A DNA stretch of 64,000 nucleotides from Aporrectodea caliginosa (lineage: Eukaryota > Annelida > Clitellata > Crassiclitellata > Lumbricidae), in NCBI GenBank assembly GCA_020284085.1, contig JACEVL010000671.1, positions 1-64,000 on the forward strand, in the 5' to 3' direction. The notes below the pieces were generated by a model that was given only the letters and a program-made list of their open reading frames with translations, was not told the origin of the DNA and did not search any database. Both the position numbers and the translations under genes were made by a program. The stretch's first letter is position 1. Each line of letters starts with the position of its first letter. Of this stretch, positions 21,501 to 32,652 are shown piece by piece.

Positions 21501-22500
21501 GAGTTTGATGACACGATGATACAAAGAGTCTCGACGCAAGCTTATACAATGAATCTGGCAGCGCGAAGTCGATACGGAAATGATACGTTGACTGATTGAT
21601 TGATTGATTGATAGATATACATGTAGGCCAATTATTGATTCATTGGTAGTGAGTATGTCTATCTGCCTCTATGTTACTGTCTATATATCTCTCTGCTCTG
21701 TTTCTTCTAGCTTTTTCTACCTTTCTGTCTATAGATAACAATCAAGCTGTCGGTGTAACGGGGTCTACGTGTCTGTTTTTCTGCTTGTCTGTGCGCCTAT
21801 CACTCTATCAATGATGCATTGATGCAAGTTATGTATAATGTCATGGATAATCGTTAGGCGATGAAAGGCAAGAATGGAGAAAAGACAGCTGAAGCCTTTT
21901 GCTTCGTCATCGTCACCCGCTATCCTCCTACTCATTCCAGGCGAACATTAAAATTAATGCAAAGCTAAAGAGGAAACTTAGAATGGACAATGATGTGGTA
22001 GCTGAGCGAGTCGAAGCATACAAAGAGTAAAATCATAAGAATAGGCCCTAGTTTAACCTCACAAAGTTAAAACTGTAACTATGTTAACGTGATAAAAAGC
22101 TTACGAATTTCCTCCATGTTTCTGCATAGTTTCACTTGGTTCTGCCATTGCGGTAAAATTACTGTCGGAGAAAATCCAGAATCTAGGGTTTACAGGGCCG
22201 CTCGCATAACATATAGTGTAACTTCGCAAGAGAACGTTGAAATCATATCACAACCGCCTGAAAGTATTGCTCTACAAATTTTGGCGAAATAAACGTGAAA
22301 GGAAACTTTAATTAATCAGCATTGTTAAAGGCTAATAAATCAGCAGCGAAGTTGAATTCTTTCAAATCAGCTGCGTATGTGAACATAATATTAATGTTTA
22401 TGTGTTGTTTATGACGTCATTGCCTTATTTAGATGTGTTGATATTGTGCAGTCGGCAGATACAATTACCCGTTTAAGCAGATGACGTCAATAATAGCTAC
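21500..22500 (+). repeat. Segmental duplicate A, copy 2 (empty-site copy)
   Basis: Aligns in order with the outer blocks of 3890-8720: the GATTGATT run at 21590, GAGTATGTCT at 21650, CAATGATGCATTGATGCAAG at 21810, GTTAACGTGATAAAAAG at 22083, and GCAGTCGGCAGAT at 22448. It lacks the three transposons of copy 1. A TGACGTCA-type site is kept in both copies (22410 and 8617). Confidence 0.7.
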
Positions 22501-22569
22501 AATTTGATGTAAGAACTTCAATAGCGCCACTGTCTTTATGTTCAAAGCATCAGAAGATAGTGTGGCGTT

Positions 22570-22785
22570 ATGCCAAAGACGCTTGGCTGCGTCCCCTCTC
22601 CCTCCGCCGCATACGCTTGGTTGCGTCCCCTCTTCCTCCGCCGCAGACGCTTGGTTGCGTCCCTCTCCCTCCGCCGCCAGACGCTTGGTTGCGTCCCCTC
22701 TCCCTCCGCCGCCAGACGCTTGGTTGCGTCCTCTCTTCCTCCGCCGCAAGCGATTGGCTGCGTCCCCTCTCCCCACGCCTTCTCC
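22570..22785. repeat. 33-35 bp GC-rich tandem repeats, 6 copies
   Basis: The unit is GACGCTTGGTTGCGTCCCC followed by TCTCCCTCCGCCGCA. The last copy reads GCGATTGGCTGCGTCC and so contains a reverse CCAAT box. The array ends 12 bp before a TATA box. Overlapping ORFs in several frames are artefacts. Confidence 0.9.
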
Positions 22786-22796
22786 TCTCGCAACAC

Positions 22797-22804
22797 TATA
22801 AATA
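22797..22804 (+). promoter_or_regulatory. TATA box of a probable RNA polymerase II promoter
   Basis: CACTATAAATAGGGACG follows directly on the GC-rich array. An initiator-like region lies about 30 bp on (GTGTAGTGTGCTAAG). Array, TATA and spacing look like a core promoter with a repeated upstream element. The transcript is unknown. Confidence 0.5.
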
Positions 22805-22829
22805 GGGACGCCTGTTGCGTGTAGTGTGC

Positions 22830-23696
22830 TAAGTTTCTGGTGAAAAGGTTTCTTCTTCGTTAGTGCTTCGACTGTGGTTCTTCAGTCTTAAGTTTTAGAT
22901 TCAGTGTTCAGTTGTTAACGAGGTGTTGATATTGACAATACAATTTGCTGTGTCGATTCGAGTTGCTGTCGTCTTTCCACGTCAACTTGGTGTTCGGTAT
23001 CGTCGGTGGCACGTTTAAGTCCTTTGCCCGAAGGGAAAGGCCGAGCTCAGCAGACGAGCAAAGAAGAGGGAGGATTCCAAAGACGCTATCCTGGTGACCA
23101 TTAAAGAGAGAACGGAATCCGACCAGACAGCACTGGGAAAGAAGAGTGATAGCCCGTTGGACGCTGCTACGAATTCCCTCCTCCCGCTTCCCCGGTGGGT
23201 CGTCACAATAGTCGCTACTAATTGAAATCGTTGTGCAAGCCAACGAAGCCAGGGTGAATCCAGTCGAAAGCCAAAACAGGGAGTCCGAGAAGACACGGAT
23301 AAAGCCTACGATGGAAATTAGGGTTAAAGGAAATGATGTTATAAGGGTTAAATCATAACTGGAATTCTTTCGTGTGTTTTCATTGTGTCTCCGTCAAACG
23401 ATAAAACCTCACAGTTTGCTCTTAGCAGTGCTATGGTGCTCCGTCTTGAGCTTATACGACCAAACGATGGATATCTCATTTGAAGTCTAATTGTGTCTTT
23501 TACGTCGCATACAATACATTATTTTCGTTTAATATATTTAAAATTCGTTGTCTCTATATGGAACTTTTCGAGCAGAAAATCTTGACCCTAGCGACAGCCT
23601 TGAGGAAGACGTTTGATGATTTCCAACTGTCGTGCTAAACAGAATCCAGAATTCTGCAGGAGACATTACTAACGCACGAGGCAAAGCTGAAACACA
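22830..23696. other. Putative transcribed region, no assigned gene
   Basis: Downstream of the TATA box, an open stretch of about 66 codons without an ATG (about 23017-23225, +) has coding-like charged composition (KKREDSKDAILVTIKERTES). It ends in RWVVTIVATN and a stop. No family recognised. Confidence 0.3.
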
Positions 23697-23846
23697 TAGG
23701 CAACCACTGTCCTCGAGATGATCGAAAGAAGGAAACTCCCGATGTTTCGAAGACAGGATTGCAACTCACGGGCTTTCTGAACCTTGATGTAAGAGCTCAG
23801 GAGAAACTGCAGGAAGAGACCGGTCGAACGGTTCATAAATACATAG
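23697..23846 (+). pseudogene. Open segment shared by both arms of duplicate B, unknown
   Basis: The frame reads RDDRKKETPDVSKTGLQLTG, then FLNLDVRAQEKLQEETGRTV and HKYID, and is then cut by a SINE. The right-arm copy (58115-58384, minus) continues to a stop after QSLLTATL. Most changes between the copies keep the frame until a single-base indel beyond the SINE. It looks helical and charged. I cannot assign it: a gene exon or an old LINE ORF1 are both possible. Confidence 0.3.
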
Positions 23847-23847
23847 A

Positions 23848-24090
23848 TTGTATTGTATTGTATTGTATTGTATTTGAACACTTGTTATAGCGCCCCTACC
23901 AAATTTCCCATTCAGAGGCGCTCCCGACTACTGCGCGGACGCTGAGTCGGAGTTTCACGCCGAAGTGCATGAGCAATTGCGAGTGAAGGACTTGCCCAGG
24001 GTCCCTACGCGGCAGCTTTGAGGTGGATTCGAACCCGCAACCCTCCGGCTGCAAGGCACCGAACATACCCCTACACCACCGCGCCCCAGT
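23848..24090 (-). mobile_element. tRNA-derived SINE with (CAATA)n tail
   Basis: On the minus strand the head is GGGGCGCGGTGGTGTAGGGG with B box GGGTTCGAATCCACC. The 3' part is AGTCGGGAGCGCCTC...AGGGGCGCTATAAC, which resembles the 3' end of the LINE at 51478-51931. It ends in CAATA repeats and sits in the CAATA tail of the next SINE. Confidence 0.85.
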
Positions 24091-24243
24091 TGTATTGTAT
24101 TGTACTCCACGTTTATAATGCGACCGAGCTACCCGCAGTAAAGGTCCGAGAAATTAATCTCTGATAAACCGACCGACCGGGAAGCGAACCCGGGCCGCCG
24201 ACGTGGAGAGCAGGCTACCAACCCACTCGGCCACTCAGGACCT
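24091..24243 (-). mobile_element. Second tRNA-derived SINE, unrelated head
   Basis: The minus strand reads GTCCTGAGTGGCCGAGTGGG...CCCGGGTTCGCTTCCCGG, a tRNA-like A/B box pair. A short body and a CAATA tail follow, into which the SINE at 23848 inserted. The right arm of duplicate B lacks both. Confidence 0.75.
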
Positions 24244-24339
24244 CTGGATTTGGAGGAAGCAAAAACAGACGGTAACCAGCTGAACTTCAGTCTACGCACA
24301 GTGTGGCAGGCAAGAGGCGAACCCAAGACCCGGACGGTT

Positions 24340-25440
24340 CACAGAGTCTCTTAACGGCAACGCTATGAGACAGAAGCAAGCCATTTATGATGACGGAGAT
24401 GATATTAAATGTTGCTGCTGCTCTTAGCTTTGAATTGCATGAAGTATATTATCATTCAATCGACTACGTTAACAGAACTTACACGCTAAGTAATAAAATG
24501 TCTGACGTCAAATTTTTAATCATAAATGTTACTAGACGCCCTCTAAATTCATACACACCGCGCCACATTTTGGGAGCTTACGACGCTCCTCTAGATCGCC
24601 CTAGTAGGGAGTCGATGAGCTAAGATGTACTCACATCAAAGTTGTGCGTCCATACTTTCATACTTATTCACGCATTTCTAGCGTTGTAATATTCTTCTGA
24701 AGTTGCATTAGGACAAAGAATTAAACGATTGTTGACTGAACACAAATTGAATAATCTTGCACCAGCTGTGTTTCCAGTCTTTATTTCTTGTTTTCATAAA
24801 CAAAATCTTTTGTTTTATTGCAAATGCTTTTGTTTTGAATGATCAAAGATTAAAATATTGAGTTCTTATTTTTCGCATTGCCAACTTTCCGTTCATGTTC
24901 ACATGTATTACTGATAACGTACTTGACGTCTTCATAAACATTTTAAGCTGATTTATTCATCTTCTATGGGAATACAAACCGACTCATATAATGCACATAC
25001 ACACACACATACACACACATACATTCATGCATACATAGACTAATACATAAATTACATGCCTACATACATATATGCGTATATACCTACTTAGTGCATACGT
25101 AGGCCTACATGCATATACAATACATGCATGAAAACTTTTTCATTCATACACAACATGCATACATGCATATTCATACACATACTTATACGCATATATCGGC
25201 AGTTTTGACTTCCGAAACGTATACATACTTGAATAGAGAGCATGTATGAACAGGGACAGACTAAGTTTGAGACAGCCACTTGCACACGAGGCACCTTATA
25301 TGTATGTATATGACCATTTATATAGCGCCTTACAAGAACCTCACAAAGGCGCTAGACGTTGCGACCTAACAGATTTAAATAGATGCGACTTGAGAAGTTT
25401 CTCAAACGTATCCATAGCTGCATGCGGTGTAGTGTTATGA
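24340..25440. other. Duplicate-B sequence without a gene; ACAT microsatellite and a LINE 3' stub
   Basis: 24340-24970 is shared with 57480-58110 but has no convincing ORF. 24990-25300 is a degenerate ACAT/ACAC repeat. 25310-25440 (minus) is a LINE end: FEKLLKSHLFKSVRSQRL and GGCGCTATATAAATGG. Confidence 0.6.
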
Positions 25441-26940
25441 ATTGTTAATGGACGACTACTCCATTATGATGGTCCAATGCGTGAGAAGCCACGGAGCGCC
25501 CGGTTCGATGTACTGGAGCGCGAGACCATCATGAGAACGTAAGGATCGATGACTTGGCTGGCTGGAGACCGGAACATATATTTCCCTGATGTACTCTGGG
25601 GTCGATGTTCGTCCCATGAGTATGATCTTGAATGTAACCCTGTCCTCATGGATCAAAATATACGAGAATTTTGGCAGTTTATCTAGACTTGGGCGGTGAA
25701 GTTGAGGAAGGTCTGAAACTCTCGTTCCTGGAACCTTGGTCGACTCGCAAGGACAGCGATGAGTAGTCCAGACGCGTCAACATAAAGGAGTGGACAAGAG
25801 TCATAGTGGCGGCAAATGATAAATATCCCCAGTATGACTCAAATCTGACGTAATTGATAGAAGCAAAACCTGCAGAGGGAATAGACATGTTCCTCCATGA
25901 AGCGCTCCCAGGTCCCGGACAACGTGTTGTATCTTCCAGTTATGGAATGCCGCGTCAATTGCTTATATGTCAGTCCTTGAACGTTGGTGCTATGAATACA
26001 ACAGCGGCTAATTTTCTGGGGCTTAGTAGCTATGTTGCACGTGGGTGATCGTATCTTGCAAATTCAGTATATGAAATCTTATTGAACAATCTATTAACGG
26101 CTTATTTACAAAGAACGGTTGTTTAACATAACATAACGTTTCTCTTGACAGAGTCCTTAATCCGTCGAGCCCAAGGACTTTGCGAAGTCAGCTTTTGTGA
26201 GAGGTCCTCAATTGCTAGGTCCTCTGATCCTGACCGCTGTATCCCTTTCTCGCGAACAAGATCTCTCTCCAATCTTCCCTCCGAATTCTCCTCTCACAGA
26301 GTTCCTTTCCCCGCTTTTCCTTCTCTTTTTTACTACCGCCGCGCAGCCTGTCAAATTTCCTTCAAGCCCCAACCGCGCGGTCCTATTCGTTCCGTGCCCA
26401 GCTCTGTGCCTTCTCTCCATTCGACCCTATGACAGACGTGGCTTCTCGCTCTGCAGGCTTCGCTCGCTGCGTCAGTCTGTATCTCCATCAAGTCTTATGC
26501 TTCTTTGTCTAGAGTGCATGAGTGTTCGCACACTACAAATAAACATTTATTAATAATATTACTATCGTCGTGCCAGTTTTTGCGCTACGCCCACTAATGA
26601 AAAAACGATTCCACTCAAGACCCGCCCGACAAGTCCAAACGAGGTGCGTGGTCTGGTTTGCACGATGCTGCAGAGATACAGTGTAAAACCCCGCGCTCAC
26701 AACCAGGAGTGCGAGCAGCGTGATGTGTCCAGAGCCGATATCATCGCAAACGCCACAGGTGAACCTCAGGAGAACGGTTTCTGTCGAATGGCCTTTCCCA
26801 AAGCCGGATCATATCTTCGGGATGAGGTTGCTCGATTCCGAATATTCTCCAACTGCCTTACCACTGGCTTCTCGATAACCTTAAAAAGAAACGTCAGGTT
26901 AGAGATAGGGCGGTAGTGCTTGATCCTGTCCGGATCCATT
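25440..26940 (-). pseudogene. Old CR1/L2-like LINE, left-arm copy, two pieces
   Basis: The thumb region (25440-26040) reads TLVHSFMLTRLDYSSL. The finger/palm region (26570-26940) carries the GFSKGH-type and VLEW-type blocks seen more clearly in the right arm. The YADD region is missing. In its place both arms share about 450 bp of unassigned sequence (26100-26560) with pyrimidine-rich tracts and AATAAA-type motifs, perhaps an older insertion. Confidence 0.6.
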
Positions 26941-26972
26941 CCAGGATTTTTTTAAATTTCTGGCCGTATGAT

Positions 26973-29589
26973 ATATATTCGTTTAATATTGATTCACTAG
27001 GTTGACACACCGCAACCCATTACAGAAAGTGGTATTGCCAGATATAAAGAAGAATATAAATAATTAATAGTTTTTAAATATCTGTTCCAGCAAAGGGCGA
27101 CTTGGTCAACGAGGCAACATCAAACTCCTATATAAAATCCTAGGGATATAATTCCTGTCATCATTAAACGGTAGGACAAAGTCATGTGGTCTGGGTCGAA
27201 GGTTATGGAGGCGGAAAACAGTTGGAGGGAAGATCGAAAGGAGCACATGATTCCTGCATCGGACAACCGATCGTAGAAGTCCGTCTTCGGCGTCGTCCAC
27301 CATCGCCGCAGCCCCTCGTGAGTCCAGCGGAAGATAGCCAGATCTTCGCATCCGGGCTAGGAATCTCTCCACGCGGGCCCGATCGTCGGCAGTAGCGAAT
27401 CCCCACCACGCCGGAGCCGCATAAAGAAGTTTTGCAACAGTTGTCGCACCAGCGACAGTGTGGAGGGCCCGAGTGGGTAGACCGTGGGCCTTTAACATTC
27501 TCAGGGCGTAGAGAGAACTCGAGCATGCACACAGAACCTCGCTAACATGCGAGGATGCTCGAAGGTCATCGGTGATGGTAACCCCTAAGATGTTCAGGGT
27601 GGTCACACGTTGGACCCCTGGAGGCGGCGGAGGAGGGTCGACGCACCCGCGGCGGATGATCAGCAACTCCCTAGACTTTGACTGGTTGAGCCGAAGATTG
27701 TTAGCTCTGGCCCAGGACGACACATCTCCATCTCCTCACCAACCGTGTGCCTCATTGAGACACCAATGAGTAGATATGTGTCGTCGGCGTACTTCCCCAT
27801 TTTATTGACCAGATGAATGGGATGGAGGTCTGAGGCGTTGACTATGTATGGCGACGGGCCAATTCCTCACCTCTGGACCACGCTAGCGTTGATGGATCTG
27901 ACCGCCGATAGTATACTCTGAAATGTTGTTACATGCTTTCTGTCCTCTAAAAATTTAACCACCCAATTGTAGATATGATCCGGAATGTCAAGGGTGGCAA
28001 TCTTATTCGCGAGGGTAGAGTGCCTAACAGAGTCGAAGGCTTTTGATAGGTCCAGTGAGATGATGGCCACGTAGTCATTAGTCTGGAGCAGCTGTGTGAC
28101 CTGGTGCAGCAGATAGACCAGCGCCGACGTCGTTGAACCCGTCGGTCTAAATGCAAACTGGTCCTCCAGGAGCGTTTGCATCGGTTGTTCCTCGAAGGCA
28201 GGATAGAGGTATCTTCGCACCAGCTCCCGCTCGACTAACCTGGAGAGGATCGGCGTGACTGATATTGGTCGATAGTCTGATGGTGATGACGGCGAAGACA
28301 CCTTGGCCACGGGATGAATGATGGCCATTTTCCATTGTTGCGGAACGAGAAAGATCGCTGTCGATTGGTTGATTAGACCAGCAAGCACCTCCGAATACGC
28401 CGGCGCGATCAGACACAGATACCAGGCCGGAAGTCCGTCAGCACCCTCCGCCGTGTGCCGTAGGTTGTCCAGTATCTGAACGTTTCTGATGTCTGTGATG
28501 AATGGTTGGCCTTGATGCGCTGTAGATTTGTAGCGAGGAGCAACGTAGTCTTGGTCCTCCGAGACAGTCGCATAATGAGCGTTGAGTTGGTCAGCTGTCA
28601 AGTTACTTTCTTTATTCGTTGGAGTGCCCCGCTTTGTGATCAGACCCACTCTTCGCCACAGCTCCTGTAGGCCATCCCGAGGATCAACAGATCTAAGGTG
28701 GCGTCGGGTAATTCTCTCGATCAGGATTCCAACTCTTCGAGCAAGGGCAGACGCCTCCTCAACCCGGCCTGCTCGCATAAGTCTGTTCTTTGAGCGCAAG
28801 CGAAATTTTGTCTCTGGTCTTAGGAAATGTGGATCAGCTGTGGTCATGGTAACGACTCTGAGAGGGTATAATCTGTCCAACCGCTCCTTCGCATCCTTGT
28901 AGAACAGATCCCACGCCAACTGCGTCTCCTTGATGGTAAGAATGTGTGACAGGTCAAGGTCGGCCAGCTCTCGGAGCAAGGCAGCGTGTTGGTTAGGCGA
29001 CCTCTTGCGGAAGGCAGCCTGCCGTGCAGCCTTGTGTTGGCTGGTCACTGTTCCATGTGGAAGGGCAATTATAGCCTTGTGATCTGTTTTGATGGCAGAT
29101 GTCAGAATCTTTACAGTTGAGAAGCACGGTTCGAAGACGAAGAGCCTGTCGAGGGTATTATCGCCCCTTGTTGGTTGGTTGATCAGCGGGGTCAGGCCCG
29201 TTCGCTCCACTACGTCCCTTTCCTCAAGTTGGTTGAAGTCACCACCCAGGATAATAATCGATTTCGGCTCCGTCTGTGCCAAGATCTCAACCGTCGTTTC
29301 CAGTCTTTGCAGTAACTCTTCAACCGCATAAATAGGACTAGGCGGATGGTACAATGCCCCAACAAACAGCACTCGACACATCGTTTCCACCCTGAACCAG
29401 AGCAGCTCCAACGATCGCATGTCTCCTCGTGCACCGTCGCTCGAAGCGTGTCTGCGACGAGGATCGCAACTCCTCCCGCCCGACGACCCAGTCGGTCTCT
29501 TCGAAACAGCTTGAAGCCATCGATCTGACACACACAAGAGCTGTGTTTCTTTTTCAGATGGGTCTCTGTTACGATGGCTATTGCGAGGT
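26973..29589 (-). pseudogene. 5'-truncated LINE, endonuclease plus reverse transcriptase (Jockey/CR1 group)
   Basis: Read right to left. The AP endonuclease starts at LAIAIVTETHLKKKHSS, then RRAGGVAILVAD (29589-29350). After a frameshift, IIILGGDFNQLEE and IKTDHKAIIALPHG follow. The polymerase has PVAKVSSPSSPSDYRPISV, DQFAFRPTGSTTSALV, IISLDLSKAFDSVRHSTL, then an in-frame TGA at 27869-27867 just before GIGPSP, KYADDTYLLI, and a further frameshift. The thumb (27723-27106) reads LRLNQSKSRELLIIRR, ILGVTITDD, LLYAAPAWWGF. The catalytic YADD is intact, but two frameshifts and a stop leave it dead. The word TATGAT occurs at both ends (26967-26972 and 29590-29595), and the right arm of duplicate B is uninterrupted here. 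The 3' end shares GGTTGCGGTGTGTCAACC with the SINE at 8897. Confidence 0.9.
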
Positions 29590-30227
29590 TATGATGGCAC
29601 GTTTCTGACTCTCCGGCAAGCATGCGTCCCTCTACTAATGAGGCATCACAGAGCGCTGACGTAGAGGAGACAGAGAGATAGAAGCAGAAGCAGATACATA
29701 GAGAGAAAGAGACAGACAGACAGATAGACAGACAAAGTAAGTTATTTGAGTGAGTGACCTAAACGAATGCCTTACCAAAAAAGGTCTTGTTTACTGCATC
29801 AGTAGCCGATCGAAAGGCCGGTTCCTGTGCATATAATCTCTGATCTTAGACATGTAAAATGGCATCGTCGTTGGAAGTGATGACATCGATATATAAGAGA
29901 AGATCGTCTTAAGGTACAATAAATTGTGCTTTGCGAATAAAATCTGTAACTACTGAGCATCTTCAGTCAATAGGGTCGCCGGGTCTCGTGGACCGGTCGG
30001 TCACACCGATCGCGTGCATCCGTTCCACCATTAGACCTTGCGCCACGTTGTAGGGTGACGTTTTTTTTATTGACTCATCGCGTACATACGTACGTAGGCC
30101 TATACATAACATGCATACGAACATACGTGCATGCATACAAACTAACCAACAGGCCGACACACGTACTACGCACGTGCATACATAAACACCTGCGTGCATT
30201 TATAATGACACAGTTTCGACGATACAT

Positions 30228-30235
30228 TATAAAAG
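30228..30235 (+). promoter_or_regulatory. TATA box upstream of the duplicated signal-peptide exon
   Basis: ACATTATAAAAGACAG lies 59 bp before the ATG at 30287. The right-arm equivalent reads CATTAAAAAGACGG, so the TATA is altered there. Confidence 0.5.
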
Positions 30236-30286
30236 ACAGTCGCAATACAGCTTATAATATACGTTGCTTTGCCTGTCATACGGAAG

Positions 30287-30344
30287 ATGGCAAGCTTTTT
30301 TCTTACAACGTTGACTCTTCTGCTGATGATTTCAACTGCTATAG
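30287..30344 (+). CDS. Signal-peptide exon, partial duplicate of the Ly6-like gene
   Basis: Nineteen codons, MASFFLTTLTLLLMISTAI, plus one base, then a GTACGT donor at 30345. This is a textbook secretory signal ending in a phase-1 junction. It is nearly identical to exon 1 of the Ly6-like gene at 54473-54416 (changes at codons 3, 18 and 19). Homology stops near 30515, inside the intron, before anything like exon 2, so the Ly6 body was not copied here. It may be a dead stub or may splice to another exon downstream; the Cys-rich exon at 38312 has the matching phase. Confidence 0.55.
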
Positions 30345-30515
30345 GTACGTATAAGCTTCTTATAAGTCTGATGTACTTGTATAAGATCACATGTGGTATA
30401 AATACGTAAGTCTAACGCTCTGGGAAATCATTAGGCTTCATCGTGGTCAATTTTAAAGAACGTTCATGTAAATTGTGCCATAGGCTAATGCTGCTGCATT
30501 TTCTGAATTGTTGTA

Positions 30516-30612
30516 ACTTTTTGTTTTGTCAATGTGTGCATTGATGCAGAACCCATTTCATAGAACCGCATAACCCTTGTAACGGTACGGCGCCTTATAC
30601 ATGTAGATTGTG

Positions 30613-30670
<58 letters not shown>

Positions 30671-31430
30671 ACTTATTATTATTAAAGGAGATTTCAGGGC
30701 GATGCAAAAAAGAATGTCACAATCTACCATGTCAAATGCAGAAGATGCATCAAAGGCAACTAAAAGAGTATCATGAGATTTGCCAATGGCAGAGTATAGA
30801 TGTCCGAGAGGACAGGTAGGAGCGCAGTTCTAGTAGAGTCATAAGCCCCTAAAACCATACTGTATAGACGGAAGGAGACCCGACTGCTCAAGTAAGGAAG
30901 AAGCTGAAGAAGCTCCACAGGTAGGAACGGCAGATTAGAAATGGGATGGTGGTGGTTTTTGGCATATGCTGGGATCTAGATTAGGTTTCAAAGTTGGAGG
31001 AGGAGAGAAGTCGACGCAGATCCGATTCAAGGATTGGTTGAAACTCTTTGAAGACTGAGTTTGTAGCGGTATAGGAAGGAGGTGACGAGTCGGCTCTAGA
31101 GACCCTGATGCATGGGCGCCCGCAGAAAACCTATACTTGTAATATCACAAAGCTAGCATGTCCGCATGATGTCCACAAAGTATGTCTATATCGCCTGCTA
31201 TGTTGAGATCTGCGGCCATAATTGATACCTCTCAGCAATCTCCGTTAAATAGTACTTTTATAGTAAATGTATCTGGTATGGTGAACAGCCTATCGCCCAT
31301 TCTTCCAGTACCACGGTACAGGACTACTAAGTACTACGGTTCTACTTGCAGGTTGTTTTCGGCCCAGTGTATAGGTCTAGTCACTATGATCCACTCATGG
31401 AAATTCAATTAGAACTCTGCGCCCCGTTCC
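30516..31430. other. LINE 3' tail, ATT repeat, hAT end relic; no gene
   Basis: 30540-30610 resembles the LINE 3' UTR at 62490-62545 (CCTTGTAACGGTACGGCGCC...) and is followed by (TTA)n to 30667. CATGGGCGCCCGCAG at 31113 is a single end like that of the 14851 element. The 76-codon ORF at 31182-31412 has no support. Confidence 0.5.
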
Positions 31431-31439
31431 AAAGTCTCA

Positions 31440-31690
31440 GAAGTCGCAACAGCCACCAGCCACTAACAGACGCGTCTATCTCAACCCTAATTTGTCCTAT
31501 CCTATCAGCACATTAATGTCCATGGAACCTTTCGACCTTCCCCAACTCTGCGGCCTAAGCTAATATCTGGGGTCTCATCCTCGGCTACTCGTTCCCTGAA
31601 GTCGTTTCTCTTTCCCCGGGGTTTCCTCACTGACAGCGCCTCTGGAATAGTCTAAACTCTGAGAGGCTCTTTATAGATGTCCAGATAGGA
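31440..31690 (+). pseudogene. Heavily decayed LINE C-terminus
   Basis: Word-level resemblance to other LINE ends in the window (TGGAACCTTTCGACCTTCCC, AAGTCGTTTCTCTTT, GACAGCGCCTCTGGAAT...GAGAGGCTC). No intact frame. Confidence 0.4.
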
Positions 31691-32184
31691 TGCGATTGAA
31701 GTGTCAAAACATTAAGTTGGATTTCACCCACAAATGTGTGTGCCATTGATGTCTCGTATAATATACAATTATACACGTGTAATTTTGTATATGTCTATTG
31801 TCTATAATATGTATCGATAGGCTTACGTTCAAATGTTCTCTCTGCAAGCAGCTTAAATGCTCATGCCTTTGTGCTCTCAGTCGCCCTCTCCAACACAACC
31901 ATACACGGACGAAACATCGAATACACCCGTAATTAACTTCACTAGCCATGTGTCAGCGGTGCCAAACCATCCGTCACTACATGCTATTATAAATCAATGC
32001 CATGCTGTTTAACTGATGATCCGGTGTATTTACCTCAGTGTACAATTTGTATAAGTCACCAATAAAGCAACGAAATGTCAGAATAACCTATTTCAAATAT
32101 TTAAAATTACTAATATTCTTAATTTTACATACATTAATTCAAAATCCAGGGGGTAAGTCCCCCCTTGCCCCAACGTGCAGGCGC
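31691..32184. other. No gene recognised
   Basis: AT-rich, with G/C runs near 32148-32166 (CCAGGGGGTAAGTCCCCCC) that resemble a hAT-like end. Nothing coding. Confidence 0.4.
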
Positions 32185-32652
32185 TCATGCCCTGATGCCA
32201 TCCAGCTTAGACGTAAGCATGATAGAAAGTCCTCCGCTGAAAAGGAAGGACTCGCAGATGTTCGAGAAGAGCGAATGACGACCAGAGGTGCCTAGGGTTG
32301 CTTGAATTTCTTGTGGACAAATCCGCCCTGTAGGCCGAATTCTTTTGACAATAGAGTCCGCGAAGGGAGCGCAGTTCAGTGACCCCCAGACGAGGCGATA
32401 GGCCGGATCCTTTGAGCGTCGGAAACGTCTTTCGAAGCAGCGGTTTGACGACGCAGTTGACAACAGTCAGCGGCCGAACGCGAGCCTTCTCACCCCGGAG
32501 CGGAAGCATCTTGTCAAGAAGATCGCCAGTGGTGACGTAGTATAACGGTCGACGAGTTGCGCAGTTGTTAAGGCATCAAGTTGAGAGAGAGAGGGGGAGA
32601 ATTTAAGAGAGCGTAACAAAAGGCACAGAGGTCGAGTTACTTCCACCCACAT
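32185..32652 (-). other. Possible decayed coding segment, unknown
   Basis: Three overlapping minus-strand frames of 61, 92 and 100 codons, higher in GC than the surroundings. One reads LPLRGEKARVRPLTVVNCVV then LRSLRGLYCQ. I recognise no family. It may be part of a mobile element of unknown type. Confidence 0.25.

Larger units (their letters stand above)
23697..30515 (+). repeat. Segmental duplicate B, left arm (inverted partner 54245-58384)
   Basis: Reverse-complement matches run through the whole arm: GGCAACCACTGTCCT (23697), GAGATGATATTAAATGTTGC (24398), the LINE thumb blocks (25450-26040), the TCTCTTGAC block (26145), the LINE finger block (26640-26930), GGTCGCCGGGTCTCG (29972), and the signal-peptide exon (30287). 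The left arm has gained two SINEs and a 2.6-kb LINE. The right arm has gained a hAT MITE and a LINE tail. Confidence 0.85.

Noticed and set aside
22465..22824. Overlapping Ala/Arg/Gly-rich ORFs on both strands
   Set aside because: They follow the 33-bp GC-rich array; the TATA box next to it makes promoter DNA more likely.
26145..26553. 95-118 codon Pro/Ser/Phe-rich ORFs, also mirrored at 56034-56273
   Set aside because: A pyrimidine-rich non-coding insert shared by the duplicate-B arms; frames differ between copies.
29960..30060. tRNA-like SINE in the block shared with 54715-54815
   Set aside because: GGTCCACGAGACCCGGCG resembles a B box only weakly and no A box fits; its presence in both arms is explained by the duplication.
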